Origin: Propioniciclava flava
Lineage (GTDB): Bacteria; Actinomycetota; Actinomycetes; Propionibacteriales; Propionibacteriaceae
Assembly (NCBI RefSeq): GCF_004126535.1
Contig: NZ_PPCV01000001.1
Coordinates: 1-64,000 of the forward strand
DNA length: 64,000 nt
Reading direction: 5' to 3'
Positions 7,960 to 19,670 of the stretch are shown here, piece after piece. The notes beneath the pieces were generated by a model that was not told the origin of the DNA, made no database searches, and saw only the letters and a program-made list of their open reading frames with translations. Position 1 is the first letter of the stretch. Every line of letters starts with the position of its first letter. The position numbers and the translations under genes are program-made.

Positions 7960-9641
7960 TGCTCACTGAACTGCGGATCGCCGGGCTGGGTGTCATCGAC
8001 GATGCGGCCATCGATCTTGGGCCGGGCTTCACGGCGGTGACCGGCGAAACGGGTGCGGGCAAGACGATGATCGTGACGGGGCTCGGACTGCTCACCGGTG
8101 AGAAGGCGGAAAGCCGGTTGATCCGGCACGGCGGATCGCGGGCTCTGGTCGAGGGTCGCCTCGGCGTCGATGACGACCTCGCGGGCAGGGTCGCCGAGCA
8201 CGGTGGTGAGGTGGAAGAAGGCGAGGTGCTGATCTCGCGTGTCCTGACGCCGTCGCGATCCCGTGCGCTGGTCGGTGGCGCCCAGGTGACCGTTCCAGGC
8301 CTGCTGGATGTGGTGGGGGAACAGATCACCATCCACGGGCAAAGCGAGCAACTTCGCCTCGGCACGGCTGAGAGGCAACGAGAGGTGCTGGACGCCTTCG
8401 GCGGCCCCGAACTGGACGCCGACCTGGCGAAGTACCGGTCGTTGTGGGCGACCCATCGTGCGGACGCGGACGAGTTGGTCGGGCTGCGTGCCCAGGCCCA
8501 GGAACGCGCCCGCGAACTGGCCTTGTTGGAGTTTGGGCTCGCCGAGATCGCCAAGGTGGCTCCGCAGGTCGACGAGGACGTCACCTTGCAGGCTGAGGCG
8601 CGCTCGTTGCAAGCCGTGGATGACCTGCGGCAGGCCGCCCGGGCGGCGACCGTGGCGTTAGCCGGTGACGATGACGCGTTCGATGACCAGCCGACCGCGC
8701 TTGGCCTGGTCGCGGCCGCACGCAAGGCCCTGGAGGCCGCTGCCGAGGACGATCCGGCGGCAGCCAGCCTGGCGGGGCGCCTCGCGGAGGCGTCGTTTCT
8801 GTTGAGTGATGCGGCCACGGACGTGGCCTCCTACCTGGCAGGCCTGGAGGCCGACCCGGCCCGACTGGAGTGGATCGCCGGACGCCTGGCTGCGCTGCAA
8901 GGGTTGGGACGCAAGTACGGCTCAACCATGGCCGACGTGCTCGCGTGGGCCCGCGACGCGGCCACGACGGTGGACCGTCTCCAGGGATCCGATGAGCGGA
9001 TCGCGGCTTTGGAGGATGCCGTTTCCCGGCAGCGCAGCGCATTGGAGGCCCTCGCCGCTTCGATCAGTGAAGGGCGTCGGCGCGCGGCGGGGGAGTTGGC
9101 TGAGCGCGTCGAGGCCGAATTGACGGCCCTGGCGATGCCTCACGCCCGGTTGTCGTTCGCGGTGGCGGCGCTGCCTGATCTGGGGCCGTACGGCGCCGAC
9201 CAGGTGACGCTGCTGTTCGCTGCCAATCCCGGCTCCTCGCCAGCGCCGTTGGCGAAGGTGGCGTCGGGGGGTGAGTTGTCGCGCGTCCGGCTCGCACTGG
9301 AAGTGGTCTTGGCCGGTGCGACCACAGGACACACGTTCGTCTTCGACGAAGTGGACGCCGGAGTCGGGGGCACGGTTGCCTTGGAGATCGGCCGCAGGCT
9401 GAAGCGTTTGGCGGCCAGTAGCCAGGTGATCGTCGTCACCCACCTCGCCCAAGTAGCCGCCTTCGCTGACCGTCACTTTGTGGTGCATAAAGCCAACGAC
9501 GGGCAGGTGACCACATCGGGTATCGCCGAGGTGAAGGAGGAGGCCCGCGTCGACGAGTTGGCGCGCATGATGGCAGGCGTGGACACGACCAAAGCCGCCC
9601 GCGAGCATGCGACCGAGTTGCTCGCCGAGGCACGGCGCTGA
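7959..9641 (+). CDS. recN: RecN DNA repair ATPase
   Basis: A 560-residue SMC-like protein acting in double-strand break repair. Walker A is GETGAGKT (about residue 30), a long coiled-coil centre follows, the signature is ASGGELSR (about 435), and Walker B with D-loop is FVFDEVDAGVGG. The ATG at 7959 is preferred because it gives the family N-terminus (MLTELRIAGLGVIDDA) and overlaps the nadK stop by one base. A longer open frame upstream is only read-through of nadK sequence. Confidence 0.95.
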   Translation: MLTELRIAGLGVIDDAAIDLGPGFTAVTGETGAGKTMIVTGLGLLTGEKAESRLIRHGGSRALVEGRLGVDDDLAGRVAEHGGEVEEGEVLISRVLTPSRSRALVGGAQVTVPGLLDVVGEQITIHGQSEQLRLGTAERQREVLDAFGGPELDADLAKYRSLWATHRADADELVGLRAQAQERARELALLEFGLAEIAKVAPQVDEDVTLQAEARSLQAVDDLRQAARAATVALAGDDDAFDDQPTALGLVAAARKALEAAAEDDPAAASLAGRLAEASFLLSDAATDVASYLAGLEADPARLEWIAGRLAALQGLGRKYGSTMADVLAWARDAATTVDRLQGSDERIAALEDAVSRQRSALEALAASISEGRRRAAGELAERVEAELTALAMPHARLSFAVAALPDLGPYGADQVTLLFAANPGSSPAPLAKVASGGELSRVRLALEVVLAGATTGHTFVFDEVDAGVGGTVALEIGRRLKRLAASSQVIVVTHLAQVAAFADRHFVVHKANDGQVTTSGIAEVKEEARVDELARMMAGVDTTKAAREHATELLAEARR

Positions 9642-9756
9642 GATTTCACACACTGCGGGTGCGTCGGCTTGACACGCCCGGCACAATAAACTCAGACGCA
9701 CGAATCCGGTGTAGGTGAGGCAGGGGAAGGCAGCACCCAAGCCGAAGGAGAGCGTC

Positions 9757-10254
9757 GTGACCACCACCCGCGGGATGTTGACCATCATGTCCGCACCGTC
9801 CCCGCTGTGCCCGCACGTTGAATGGGCCCTCGGCGGGGTTCTTGGCATGCCCATCTCCTTGGACTGGCGGCCTCAACCTGCCGAGCGCGGCAGCTATCGC
9901 AGCGAGTTCAGCTGGACGGGTGCCCCGGGGATGACGGCACGCATCGTCAGCGCCCTCAAGCGGTGGCCTCGCCTGCGTTTCGAGGCGTCCGACGCGGGCA
10001 GTGCGACCGCCGAGCCCGAGCGGTATTCCTACACGCCCACCCTGGGTGTGTTCCACGCGATGACGACCCTGAACGGGGACGTCGTCATCCGTGAGGATCA
10101 ACTACGCGGCGCGATGCTGAGCGCACGTGGCGACGCCGAGGCCTTGCAGGAGGAACTTGAGGCGCTGCTGGGCTCAGCCTGGGACGAGGAACTCGATGTG
10201 TTCCGCCAGGCCGGCGAAGGGGAGTCGTTGCGCTGGTTGCACGAGGTCGGCTGA
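9757..10254 (+). CDS. DUF3145 family protein
   Basis: A 165-residue protein. The family-typical N-terminus (TTRGMLTIMSAPSPLCPHVEW) and the following GVLG segment identify DUF3145, an actinobacterial family commonly found beside the fab cluster, as here. GTG 9757 is chosen because a GAAGGAGA ribosome site lies just upstream and the protein then begins as in homologues. It converges on fabF. The function is unknown; a link to lipid metabolism is suggested only by location. Confidence 0.85.
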   Translation: MTTTRGMLTIMSAPSPLCPHVEWALGGVLGMPISLDWRPQPAERGSYRSEFSWTGAPGMTARIVSALKRWPRLRFEASDAGSATAEPERYSYTPTLGVFHAMTTLNGDVVIREDQLRGAMLSARGDAEALQEELEALLGSAWDEELDVFRQAGEGESLRWLHEVG

Positions 10255-10260
10255 ACCTCG

Positions 10261-10325
10261 ACCACACTTATGCGAGAGGGCCCCGCGAGCACAGTGCTCG
10301 CGGGGCCCTCTCGCATAAGTGTGGT
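10261..10325. terminator. 65-bp near-perfect palindrome, bidirectional terminator
   Basis: Two exact 32-nt arms (10261-10292 and 10294-10325) are separated by a single base. It sits between convergent genes, 6 nt after the DUF3145 stop and 5 nt before the fabF stop. In RNA either strand would fold into a very long GC-rich hairpin, fitting a terminator for both directions. Confidence 0.85.
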
Positions 10326-10330
10326 GCTGA

Positions 10331-11587
10331 TCACGCAGTGACGTTCTCGTTCGTGACCGCGACGGCAACGTTGTGGCCGCCGAAGCCGAACGAGTTGTTC
10401 AATGCGGCCAGGTCCCCTTCGGGTAGCGGGCGCGGTTCATTCGCGGCGATGTCGAGATCCAACCCCTCTTCGGGATCGGACAAGTTGATCGTCGGCGGAA
10501 CGACGCGATCGCGCAGCGCGAGCACGGTTGCCAGGGTCTCCAGCGCCCCGGCCGCACCCAGCAGGTGCCCGGTCATGGACTTCGTCGAGGTGACGACCAC
10601 CTGATCGGTCGCAGCGCCCAAGGCGAGCCGGATGGAGTGCGCCTCGGTCACATCGCCTTGCGGCGTGGACGTCCCGTGCGCGTTGACGTGGCGGATGTCG
10701 GAGGCCGACAGCCCACTTTCACGCAGCGCCTTGATCATGGCCTGCGCTTGGCCGTGGCCTGAGGGTTCCGGCTGCACGATGTCGTGATTGTCGTCGGAGA
10801 TCCCGGCACCGGCCAAAGTTCCATAGATCTTCGCGCCACGAGCCCGAGCGTGCTCGAGGGACTCCAGGACCAGCACGGCCGACCCTTCACTCAGCACAAA
10901 TCCATCGCGGCCCTTGTCCCACGGACGCGAGGCGCCCGCAGGATCGTCGTTGCGCTTGGACAAGGCCTGCATCTGCGCGAACGCGCCGATCGGCAAGGGA
11001 TGGATGGTGGCTTCCGTCCCGCCCGCGACGATGATGTCAGCGCGTCCCAGGCGGATCTGGTCCACCGCGAGGGACAGGGCCTCGTTCGACGACGCACACG
11101 CCGACACCGGAGCGTGCACGGCTGCCGCAGCGTTCACCAGCAGGCCGACGTTCGCCGCCGAGGCGTTCGCCATGAGCATGGGGATGGTGAAGGGGCTGAC
11201 GCGGCGTGGCCCCTTGTCTTTGTAGACGTCCCAGTTACCCAAGAGGGTGTGGAGCCCGCCGATCCCGGTGCCCAGGCACACCGCCAACCGCTCCGGATCG
11301 ATCGTGTTCGCCTCGCCCAAGCCCAGTCCGGCGTCCAACCAGGCCTCCTGAGCGGCGATCAGCGCGAGTTGGGTGTTGCGATCCAACCGGCGTGCTTGGA
11401 CGCGGTCGATCTTCTCGCTGGGATCTTGTGAGACGTGCCCGGCGATACGGACCGAGAGATCCTCGGCCCACGGTTCGGTGAGGGCACGGACCCCCGACTG
11501 GCTGGCCAGCATGGCGGACCACGTGGATGCCACATCGCCGCCCAACGGCGTGGTGGCCCCTAGGCCGGTGATGACGATCTGTTTCAT
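10331..11587 (-). CDS. fabF: Beta-ketoacyl-ACP synthase II (KAS II)
   Basis: A 418-residue condensing enzyme that elongates acyl-ACP with malonyl-ACP. The catalytic Cys is in VSACASS (about residue 165); the two His are in VNAHGTSTPQGD and STKSMTGHLLGAAG. The C-terminus has the usual NSFGFGGHNVA loop. It is the last gene of the fabD-fabH-acpP-fabF cluster and ends at the strong palindromic terminator. Confidence 0.95.
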   Translation of the reverse strand: MKQIVITGLGATTPLGGDVASTWSAMLASQSGVRALTEPWAEDLSVRIAGHVSQDPSEKIDRVQARRLDRNTQLALIAAQEAWLDAGLGLGEANTIDPERLAVCLGTGIGGLHTLLGNWDVYKDKGPRRVSPFTIPMLMANASAANVGLLVNAAAAVHAPVSACASSNEALSLAVDQIRLGRADIIVAGGTEATIHPLPIGAFAQMQALSKRNDDPAGASRPWDKGRDGFVLSEGSAVLVLESLEHARARGAKIYGTLAGAGISDDNHDIVQPEPSGHGQAQAMIKALRESGLSASDIRHVNAHGTSTPQGDVTEAHSIRLALGAATDQVVVTSTKSMTGHLLGAAGALETLATVLALRDRVVPPTINLSDPEEGLDLDIAANEPRPLPEGDLAALNNSFGFGGHNVAVAVTNENVTA

Positions 11588-11681
11588 CGTTTCGGTTCCT
11601 TATTGCTGGAGGCTGAGCTACCCGGACGTGGGGCGTCCGAGGAAAAAGGGTGCCCGGAACCACCGGGCACCCGCGACGATG

Positions 11682-11924
11682 TCAGCTGTGCTGCTCGACG
11701 TAGGCGACGGCGTCGCCGACGGTCTTGAGGTTCTTGCTCTCCTCGTCGGGAATGGTGACGCCGAACTTGTCCTCGCAGCCGACGATGATCTCCACCATCG
11801 CGAGGCTGTCCACGTCGAGGTCATCGACGAAAGACTTGTCGAGCTGAACATCCTCGACCGGGACGCCAGCGACCTCGTTGACGAGTTCGGCGAGCTGCGA
11901 GCGGATCTCTTCAGTGGTGGCCAT
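11682..11924 (-). CDS. acpP: Acyl carrier protein
   Basis: An 80-residue acidic helical protein. The phosphopantetheine-bearing Ser lies in DDLDVDSLAMVE, as in type II ACPs. The ATG at 11924 is preceded by AAGGAGAA and gives the standard length; a longer in-frame extension upstream lacks support. It carries growing acyl chains between FabD, FabH and FabF, whose genes flank it. Confidence 0.95.
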   Translation of the reverse strand: MATTEEIRSQLAELVNEVAGVPVEDVQLDKSFVDDLDVDSLAMVEIIVGCEDKFGVTIPDEESKNLKTVGDAVAYVEQHS

Positions 11925-11993
11925 GGGGCTTCTCCTTGTGTTGTTGATGTGCAGGACTTGCACCGGCCGGGTCGGCCGGACGTGAAGGGTGAT

Positions 11994-12986
11994 TCAGGGG
12001 ATCGTGATGACCTGGCCGGCGTACACCAGTCCGGCCCCGAACCCGATGATGAGGCAGGTGTCGCCGCTCTTGGCTTCGCCGCTGGCGATCATCGCGTCGA
12101 GGGCGACGCCGATGGAGGCGGCGGAGTTGTTGCCGTAGTGCTTGATGGTACGCGCGACCTTGACGCTGTCGGGGAGCTTCAGGTGTCTCAGCATGGCGTC
12201 GGTGATGCGGTTGTTGGCCTGGTGAGGGACGAACACGTCCAGATCTTCGGGTGCCAGGCCTGCGGCGGCCAGCGCGCGGTGCGCCGCCTCCGCGATGAAG
12301 GTGGTAGCCCAGCGGAACACGGGGCGGCCATCCATCATGATCTGGGATGGCTGGCCGGACGCCACCGCTTCGGGCCAGGTTCGGTTCATCTCGATCACGG
12401 TGGCCTGGTCGCCGTCAGATCCCCACACGATGGGGCCCATGGTGGCGACGTCGGAGGGGCCAACGACAGCGGCGCCAGCACCGTCGGCGAACAGGAATGC
12501 CGTGGAGCGATCCGACAAGTCGGTCATCTCCGACAGGGTCTCGGCGCCGATAGCGAGGACATGCGTGGCAGCGCCGGAGCGCACCAACGACTCCGCCATG
12601 CCGATGCCATAGCAGAACCCGGCACACGCTGCGGAGATGTCGAACGCGGCCGCATCCTGGCAACCCAACTCGGCAGCCACGATGGCGGCCAAAGAAGGCG
12701 TCTGAACGAGGTGACTGACGGTGGAGATGATCACCGCGTCAACGTCAGCGGGGGTGAGGCCGGCGCGTTCGATGGCCTGGCGTGCCGCGGCGAGCGACAA
12801 GGTCCGCACGTCCTCGCCCGGACCGACCCAGCGACGCTCGATGATGCCGGTGCGCTGCTGGATCCACTCGTCGGAGGAATCGATGTAGGTGCACATCTCG
12901 GCGTTATCGACGACGCGGCTCGGGACTGCGGCGCCCAACCCCTCGATGCGGGCGTACGGCGACCCCTTGCTGGCAGTGATGGGCAC
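11994..12986 (-). CDS. fabH: Beta-ketoacyl-ACP synthase III (KAS III)
   Basis: A 330-residue initiating condensing enzyme. The triad is visible: Cys in ISAACAGF (about residue 121), His in FVPHQANNRI and Asn in HYGNNSAASIG. The GTG start at 12986 is set by an AGGAGG site 8 nt upstream, overlapping the fabD stop region; only 4 nt separate the two genes. In actinobacteria FabH usually prefers branched or short acyl-CoA primers; that is family knowledge. Confidence 0.94.
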   Translation of the reverse strand: MPITASKGSPYARIEGLGAAVPSRVVDNAEMCTYIDSSDEWIQQRTGIIERRWVGPGEDVRTLSLAAARQAIERAGLTPADVDAVIISTVSHLVQTPSLAAIVAAELGCQDAAAFDISAACAGFCYGIGMAESLVRSGAATHVLAIGAETLSEMTDLSDRSTAFLFADGAGAAVVGPSDVATMGPIVWGSDGDQATVIEMNRTWPEAVASGQPSQIMMDGRPVFRWATTFIAEAAHRALAAAGLAPEDLDVFVPHQANNRITDAMLRHLKLPDSVKVARTIKHYGNNSAASIGVALDAMIASGEAKSGDTCLIIGFGAGLVYAGQVITIP

Positions 12987-12990
12987 GTTC

Positions 12991-13935
12991 TTAGGCCTCC
13001 TGGCTGGATGTCGATGCATGCTCGGCCACAAAGGCGCGGGCGTCATCGAGTTGATCGGGTGTGTTGAGGTTGAACAGCGCAACGCCGGGGAGGTTGCGCT
13101 TGGCGATGCCCGTGAGGGTGCCCGCCGGGGGGAGTTCGAGGATGCCGGTGACACCCAGGTCAGCCATGGCCGCCATGCACAGATCCCAGCGCACGGGCGA
13201 GGTGACCTGGCTGACCAGGCGGCTGAGGTATTCGGCGCCGTGGGCGATGGCGGTTCCGTCGGCATTGCTGAGCAGCGTCACGGCCGGGTCGGAGGCTGTG
13301 AGGGTGGCGGCCGCAGCGGCGAGTCGTACCCGTCCGGGCTCCATGTGCGCAGTGTGGAAGGCCCCGGCGACCGACAAGGGAACGACACGGCTGCCCGCAG
13401 GCGGGTTCGCCTTGAGTTCAGCAATCTGCTCCGCAGTGCCCGCCGCGACGATCTGACCGGTGCCGTTGTGGTTGGCCGCGGTCGCGCCCAGTGCCTCGAT
13501 CGCGGCGACTACCGCCTCGGCGTCACCGCGCAGGACGGCGGCCATCGTCGTGGGGCGCAGCGCCGACGCCTCGGCCATGCCCAAGGCCCGTTCACGGACG
13601 AGCGCCAAGGCGTCGAGCGGAGACAACACTCCGACGCCAGCGGCCGCGGTGAACTCACCCACGCTGTGTCCGGCGGCAATGTCGGCGCCGCGGAAGGGAA
13701 CCTGCGCGTCCCCGGTCAGCGCCTCCGCCGCCAGGAGGCCCGCCGCGACCAGCAACGGTTGGGCGATGGCGGTGTCCCGGATGGTCTCAGCGTCGGCCTG
13801 CGTCCCGTAGAACGCCAGGTCGATACCAGCGGCCTGAGAGAAGCCGTCCAGGGTGTCGGTGGCGGGGCCGGTGAGCCAGGGGGCGAGGAATCCGGGGGTT
13901 TGGGCGCCCTGTCCGGGCGCGACGATCGCAAGCAC
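12991..13935 (-). CDS. fabD: Malonyl-CoA:ACP transacylase
   Basis: A 314-residue enzyme that loads malonyl groups on ACP. It begins MLAIVAPGQGAQTPGFL with the GQGAQ motif, has the nucleophile Ser in GHSVGEF (about residue 90), and a His in VAGAFHTAHME. It is the first structural gene of the fab cluster, 89 nt downstream of the PucR-type regulator on the same strand. Confidence 0.94.
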   Translation of the reverse strand: MLAIVAPGQGAQTPGFLAPWLTGPATDTLDGFSQAAGIDLAFYGTQADAETIRDTAIAQPLLVAAGLLAAEALTGDAQVPFRGADIAAGHSVGEFTAAAGVGVLSPLDALALVRERALGMAEASALRPTTMAAVLRGDAEAVVAAIEALGATAANHNGTGQIVAAGTAEQIAELKANPPAGSRVVPLSVAGAFHTAHMEPGRVRLAAAAATLTASDPAVTLLSNADGTAIAHGAEYLSRLVSQVTSPVRWDLCMAAMADLGVTGILELPPAGTLTGIAKRNLPGVALFNLNTPDQLDDARAFVAEHASTSSQEA

Positions 13936-14024
13936 GAGGACTATCCTCCCGGGCCCAGTGGTCTCTCCATGACGAGAGACGCACAGTCTTTCTGGATGGG
14001 CTTTGTGGGAATCCTCTAGTCAGC

Positions 14025-15212
14025 CTACGGCTCGGTCAGGAGACGGCCGAGTGTCCCTGCCAGCCGAAGGACGTATCCACCGCGTGGATCGGAGGGGGCG
14101 TAGCCCGTCAGATCCTCCACTCGGCCCAAGCGATAGCGCACCGTGTTGGCGTGGATGAACAACCGGCGGGCCGTTGCCTCGATGGAGGTGCCCGTCGCCC
14201 AATACGCATCGAGCGTGCGCATGAGGTCGCCCGTGTGCTGGGCCAGTGGCAGGTAGATGTCGTGGGCCAACTCCCGACGAGCATGACCATCGCCTGCCAA
14301 GGCGCGCTCGGGGAGCAGCGCCCGGGCCGACACGGGGCGCGGCGCATCCACCCACGCCGACGCTGCCCGCCGCCCCGAGGTCGCGGCGCGGGCACTCACC
14401 ACGGCCTCGACCAGATCAGGAACGACCGTCCCCACCACGACGGGACCGGCCCCGAAGTAGGACGTCAGCCCCGACGCGTGAGCCAAGGCCTCCTCCTCCG
14501 TGGTGAAGTCACCGCCCAAAAGAACGACCAGGCGAGGACCCTGTCCGGCCGCCAGAATATCCAGACCTCGGCGGGCCGCGGCACCGCGCAAATCTCGCAG
14601 GGACGCGTCCCGGGCGGGAAGGTCGCCGAGGACGACGGCCAGGCCCCTGGGCGAATGCCAGCCCAACGTCGAAGCCCGCGAGACGACCGACTCGTCGGCA
14701 TCACCCCGCACGACCGCGTCCATAACGAGCGCTTCGAGCCGCGCATCCCACGCGCCACGCGTCTCGGCGGCCCGGGCGTACACCTCGGCGGCGTCGAAGG
14801 CGATCTCACGGCTGTAGTGCAGGACCGCCATGGTGAGCGTGGGGCGATCCGAGCGGGGGAGTTGAGAGGAGATCTGCTCCTCGACCGTCTCGACTGTGGT
14901 GCGAATGAGGTCGACCGTCTGCTGCAACGTGAGCTGCCGCATCAGCGATCGCGGCGCGGAAGCGAAAATGTTGGGCTGCTCGACACTGCCAGCGCCACCC
15001 CGGAACCAGTCCAAGAAACCATCGACGCCAGCACGAACGACCAGCGTCACCGACGCCCGATTGTTGGCGTCCAGTTCACTGAACCAGGGGTAACGGTCGG
15101 TGATCTGGGTCAAGGCAGCCGTCGTCATGGACGCCGCCGCGGCGGCGAGCCGCTTCGACATGGCGGCACGCGTCCGGCCGGTCGGCATCCACTCCCGCAC
15201 CTGATCGCGCAT
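14025..15212 (-). CDS. fasR: PucR-type transcriptional regulator of the fab cluster (FasR-like)
   Basis: A 395-residue protein. The C-terminal 60 residues form the PucR-type HTH (ATARRLFIHANTVRYRLGRVEDLTG). The middle region resembles the GGDEF-like/CdaR domain of these regulators. In Streptomyces the equivalent gene directly upstream of fabD encodes FasR, an activator of fab transcription, and the same position here supports that role. The symbol is by analogy. It is divergent from the damaged PHP gene. Confidence 0.8.
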   Translation of the reverse strand: MRDQVREWMPTGRTRAAMSKRLAAAAASMTTAALTQITDRYPWFSELDANNRASVTLVVRAGVDGFLDWFRGGAGSVEQPNIFASAPRSLMRQLTLQQTVDLIRTTVETVEEQISSQLPRSDRPTLTMAVLHYSREIAFDAAEVYARAAETRGAWDARLEALVMDAVVRGDADESVVSRASTLGWHSPRGLAVVLGDLPARDASLRDLRGAAARRGLDILAAGQGPRLVVLLGGDFTTEEEALAHASGLTSYFGAGPVVVGTVVPDLVEAVVSARAATSGRRAASAWVDAPRPVSARALLPERALAGDGHARRELAHDIYLPLAQHTGDLMRTLDAYWATGTSIEATARRLFIHANTVRYRLGRVEDLTGYAPSDPRGGYVLRLAGTLGRLLTEP

Positions 15213-15256
15213 GCGCCCTCCTTCAAGGCCAGAACACTACCCGCGCGGCGACCCGC

Positions 15257-16106
15257 GTGCGGCCATGGAACGATGGCGCGCTGGACAGGCGTGATCCGCA
15301 ACTCGACCTTCGGGAGATCGCGCGCCTGCTGGAACGACAGGGCGGGCAGCGTGCCGACGGGCCACTCGCTCCCGTCAACGACGTCATCGCGTCGCTGCGC
15401 GGAGACCTCCACGTCCACAGCGACTGGTCTGATGGGGCCAGCTCGATCGTGGAGATGGCCGTCGAGGCGTCACGGCTGGGCAGGCGTTACCTCGCCATGA
15501 CCGACGCGCAGCCCACGGCTGCGCGTCGCGCGAGGGCTGGATCGCACGCGCAGGCTCGCCCAGCTGGAACAGATCGCCGACCTCAACGCCGTGCTCACGG
15601 GAGTGACAGTGCTGGCGGGCGCCGAAGTGGACATCCTGGATGACGGCAGCCTCGACCACGATCCCGACACGTTAGGCCGACTCGACATCGTGGTGGCGAG
15701 CGTGCACAGCAAGCTGGCCATGCCACCGGACGCCATGACGGCACGGTTGGTGGGGGCCATCGCCCACCCCCGCACCGACATCCTCGGCCATGTCACGGGG
15801 CGGCTGATCGCCGGTGAGCGTGGCACCCGGCCGCCCAGCGCGTTCGACGCCGAGGTCGTCTTCGAAGCCTGTCGGCGTTTCGGCGTCGCGGTCGAAATCA
15901 ACAGCCGCCCCGAACGCTGCGATCCACCCGACGATCTCCTGGCCCTGGCCCGAGACAGTGGCTGCCTGTTCAGCATCGACACCGATGCCCATGCTCCAGG
16001 GCAACTGGGGTTCAGCGAGTACGGCGCCGCCCGCGCAGCCGCCGCAGGCATCCCACCGGAGCGCATCCTGACGTGCTGGGAACTCCCGCGCTTACAGGCG
16101 TGGTGA
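15257..16106 (+). pseudogene. PHP-domain phosphoesterase, frameshifted
   Basis: The first part (15257 to about 15505) encodes LREIARLLER, then RGDLHVHSDWSDGASS and YLAMTD. The rest of the family domain (VARGLDRTRRL, VLAGAEVDILDDGSLD, VVASVHSKL, GHVTGRLIAG, VEINSRP, SIDTDAHAPGQLG) continues to 16106 in another frame. The switch falls at 15506-15510, where GCGC replaces the 3-nt codon expected for the His of the TDHSPRL motif, a +1 change. The helix-hairpin-helix segment normally found between the N-terminal helix and the PHP domain is also missing. The product would be inactive. A sequencing error could explain the shift but not the shortened N-terminus. Confidence 0.8.
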
Positions 16107-16213
16107 GCGGAACCGTCTCGTCGTGAATCTCTCGGTTCGGAGAGATAGGGTGGCAACGAGTCCCGGCGGGGACCATTGACCCGCCGACGTCCGCTGTGAG
16201 AAAGGACACATCA

Positions 16214-18976
<2,763 letters not shown>

Positions 18977-18996
18977 CCGGCGTCACTTCTCTACCC

Positions 18997-19040
18997 GACG
19001 CGCGCGGGGTGCCACCCTTTCGTGGCGCCCCGCGCGCGTC
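18997..19040 (+). terminator. Rho-independent terminator after aceE
   Basis: A 19-bp GC-rich stem with one G-T pair (arms 18997-19015 and 19022-19040), a 6-nt loop and a short T-run. It lies 20 nt after the aceE stop and before the separate DUF3052 gene. Confidence 0.8.
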
Positions 19041-19099
19041 TTTGGGTGGATTCGCTCTACGATGGTGGGGTGATTCGCACCAAGGAAGGGGAATCCCCG

Positions 19100-19525
19100 G
19101 TGGGCAAGACGCCCGAGGCGCTGGGTGGCACGCCCGCAGTGACGGCCCTCGGGTTCGAACCGGGGCAGGTGGTCCAGGAACTCGGTTGGGACGAGGACGT
19201 CGATGAGACGCTGCGGGATTCGATCATGGAGGCGATCGACGCCGACATGATCGAGGATCCGCTCGAAGCAGTGGACTCGGTGGTGTTGTGGTGGCGCGAG
19301 GACGACGGAGACGTCGCCGACGGCTTGGTCGATGCGCTACGCGACTTGTCCCAAGAGGGGCACATCTGGTTGTTCACGCCGAAGATCGGCCACGACGGTC
19401 ACGTCGACCCCACGGACATTGCCGAAGCGACGTTGGCGGCGGGGCTCGTACTCGCCAACCCCGCTACGGTGTCGAGCCAGTGGCAGGCACAACGCATCGT
19501 GCGCCCCAAGGGTGGCCGTCGCTGA
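19100..19525 (+). CDS. DUF3052 family protein
   Basis: A 141-residue acidic protein. The family core is clear: ALGFEPGQVVQELGWDEDVD, VVLWWREDDGDVADGLVDAL and IWLFTPKIGRDGHV-like GHDGHVDPTDIAEA. Homologues sit next to aceE in many actinobacteria, as here. GTG 19100 is selected because AAGGAAGGGG precedes it. A longer frame upstream would start inside the aceE terminator hairpin. The function is unknown. Confidence 0.88.
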   Translation: MGKTPEALGGTPAVTALGFEPGQVVQELGWDEDVDETLRDSIMEAIDADMIEDPLEAVDSVVLWWREDDGDVADGLVDALRDLSQEGHIWLFTPKIGHDGHVDPTDIAEATLAAGLVLANPATVSSQWQAQRIVRPKGGRR

Positions 19526-19596
19526 GCGGTCCTCGCGCCGTGCCAGCCGGGGGAGCGGACAACCGAGTCCGACTCCTCAGGTAGGATCGTGCGCCG

Positions 19597-19670
19597 GGGC
19601 GCATAGCTCAGTTGGTTAGAGCACCTGCCTTACAAGCAGGGGGTCGGGGGTTCGAGTCCCTCTGCGCCCA
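19597..19670 (+). tRNA. tRNA-Val (anticodon TAC)
   Basis: A 7-bp acceptor stem (GGGCGCA with TGCGCCC), D-loop AGCTCAGTTGGTTAGAGC, anticodon stem CCTGC/GCAGG with loop CTTACAA (anticodon TAC), and T-arm GGGGGTTCGAGTCCCTC. It is not followed by an encoded CCA (ACCC is seen). Its 3' half is the end of the adjacent integrated island; the gene itself remains intact. Confidence 0.95.
19630..19670. other. Likely attachment site of the island (tRNA-Val 3' half)
   Basis: The integrase-like serine recombinase reads into the tRNA from the opposite strand, and its last 13 or so codons (VGAEGLEPPTPCL) are antisense tRNA sequence. Such endings are typical where an element joins a tRNA. I did not find a second copy of this tRNA segment near the far side of the island, so attR is unplaced. 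Confidence 0.55.
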
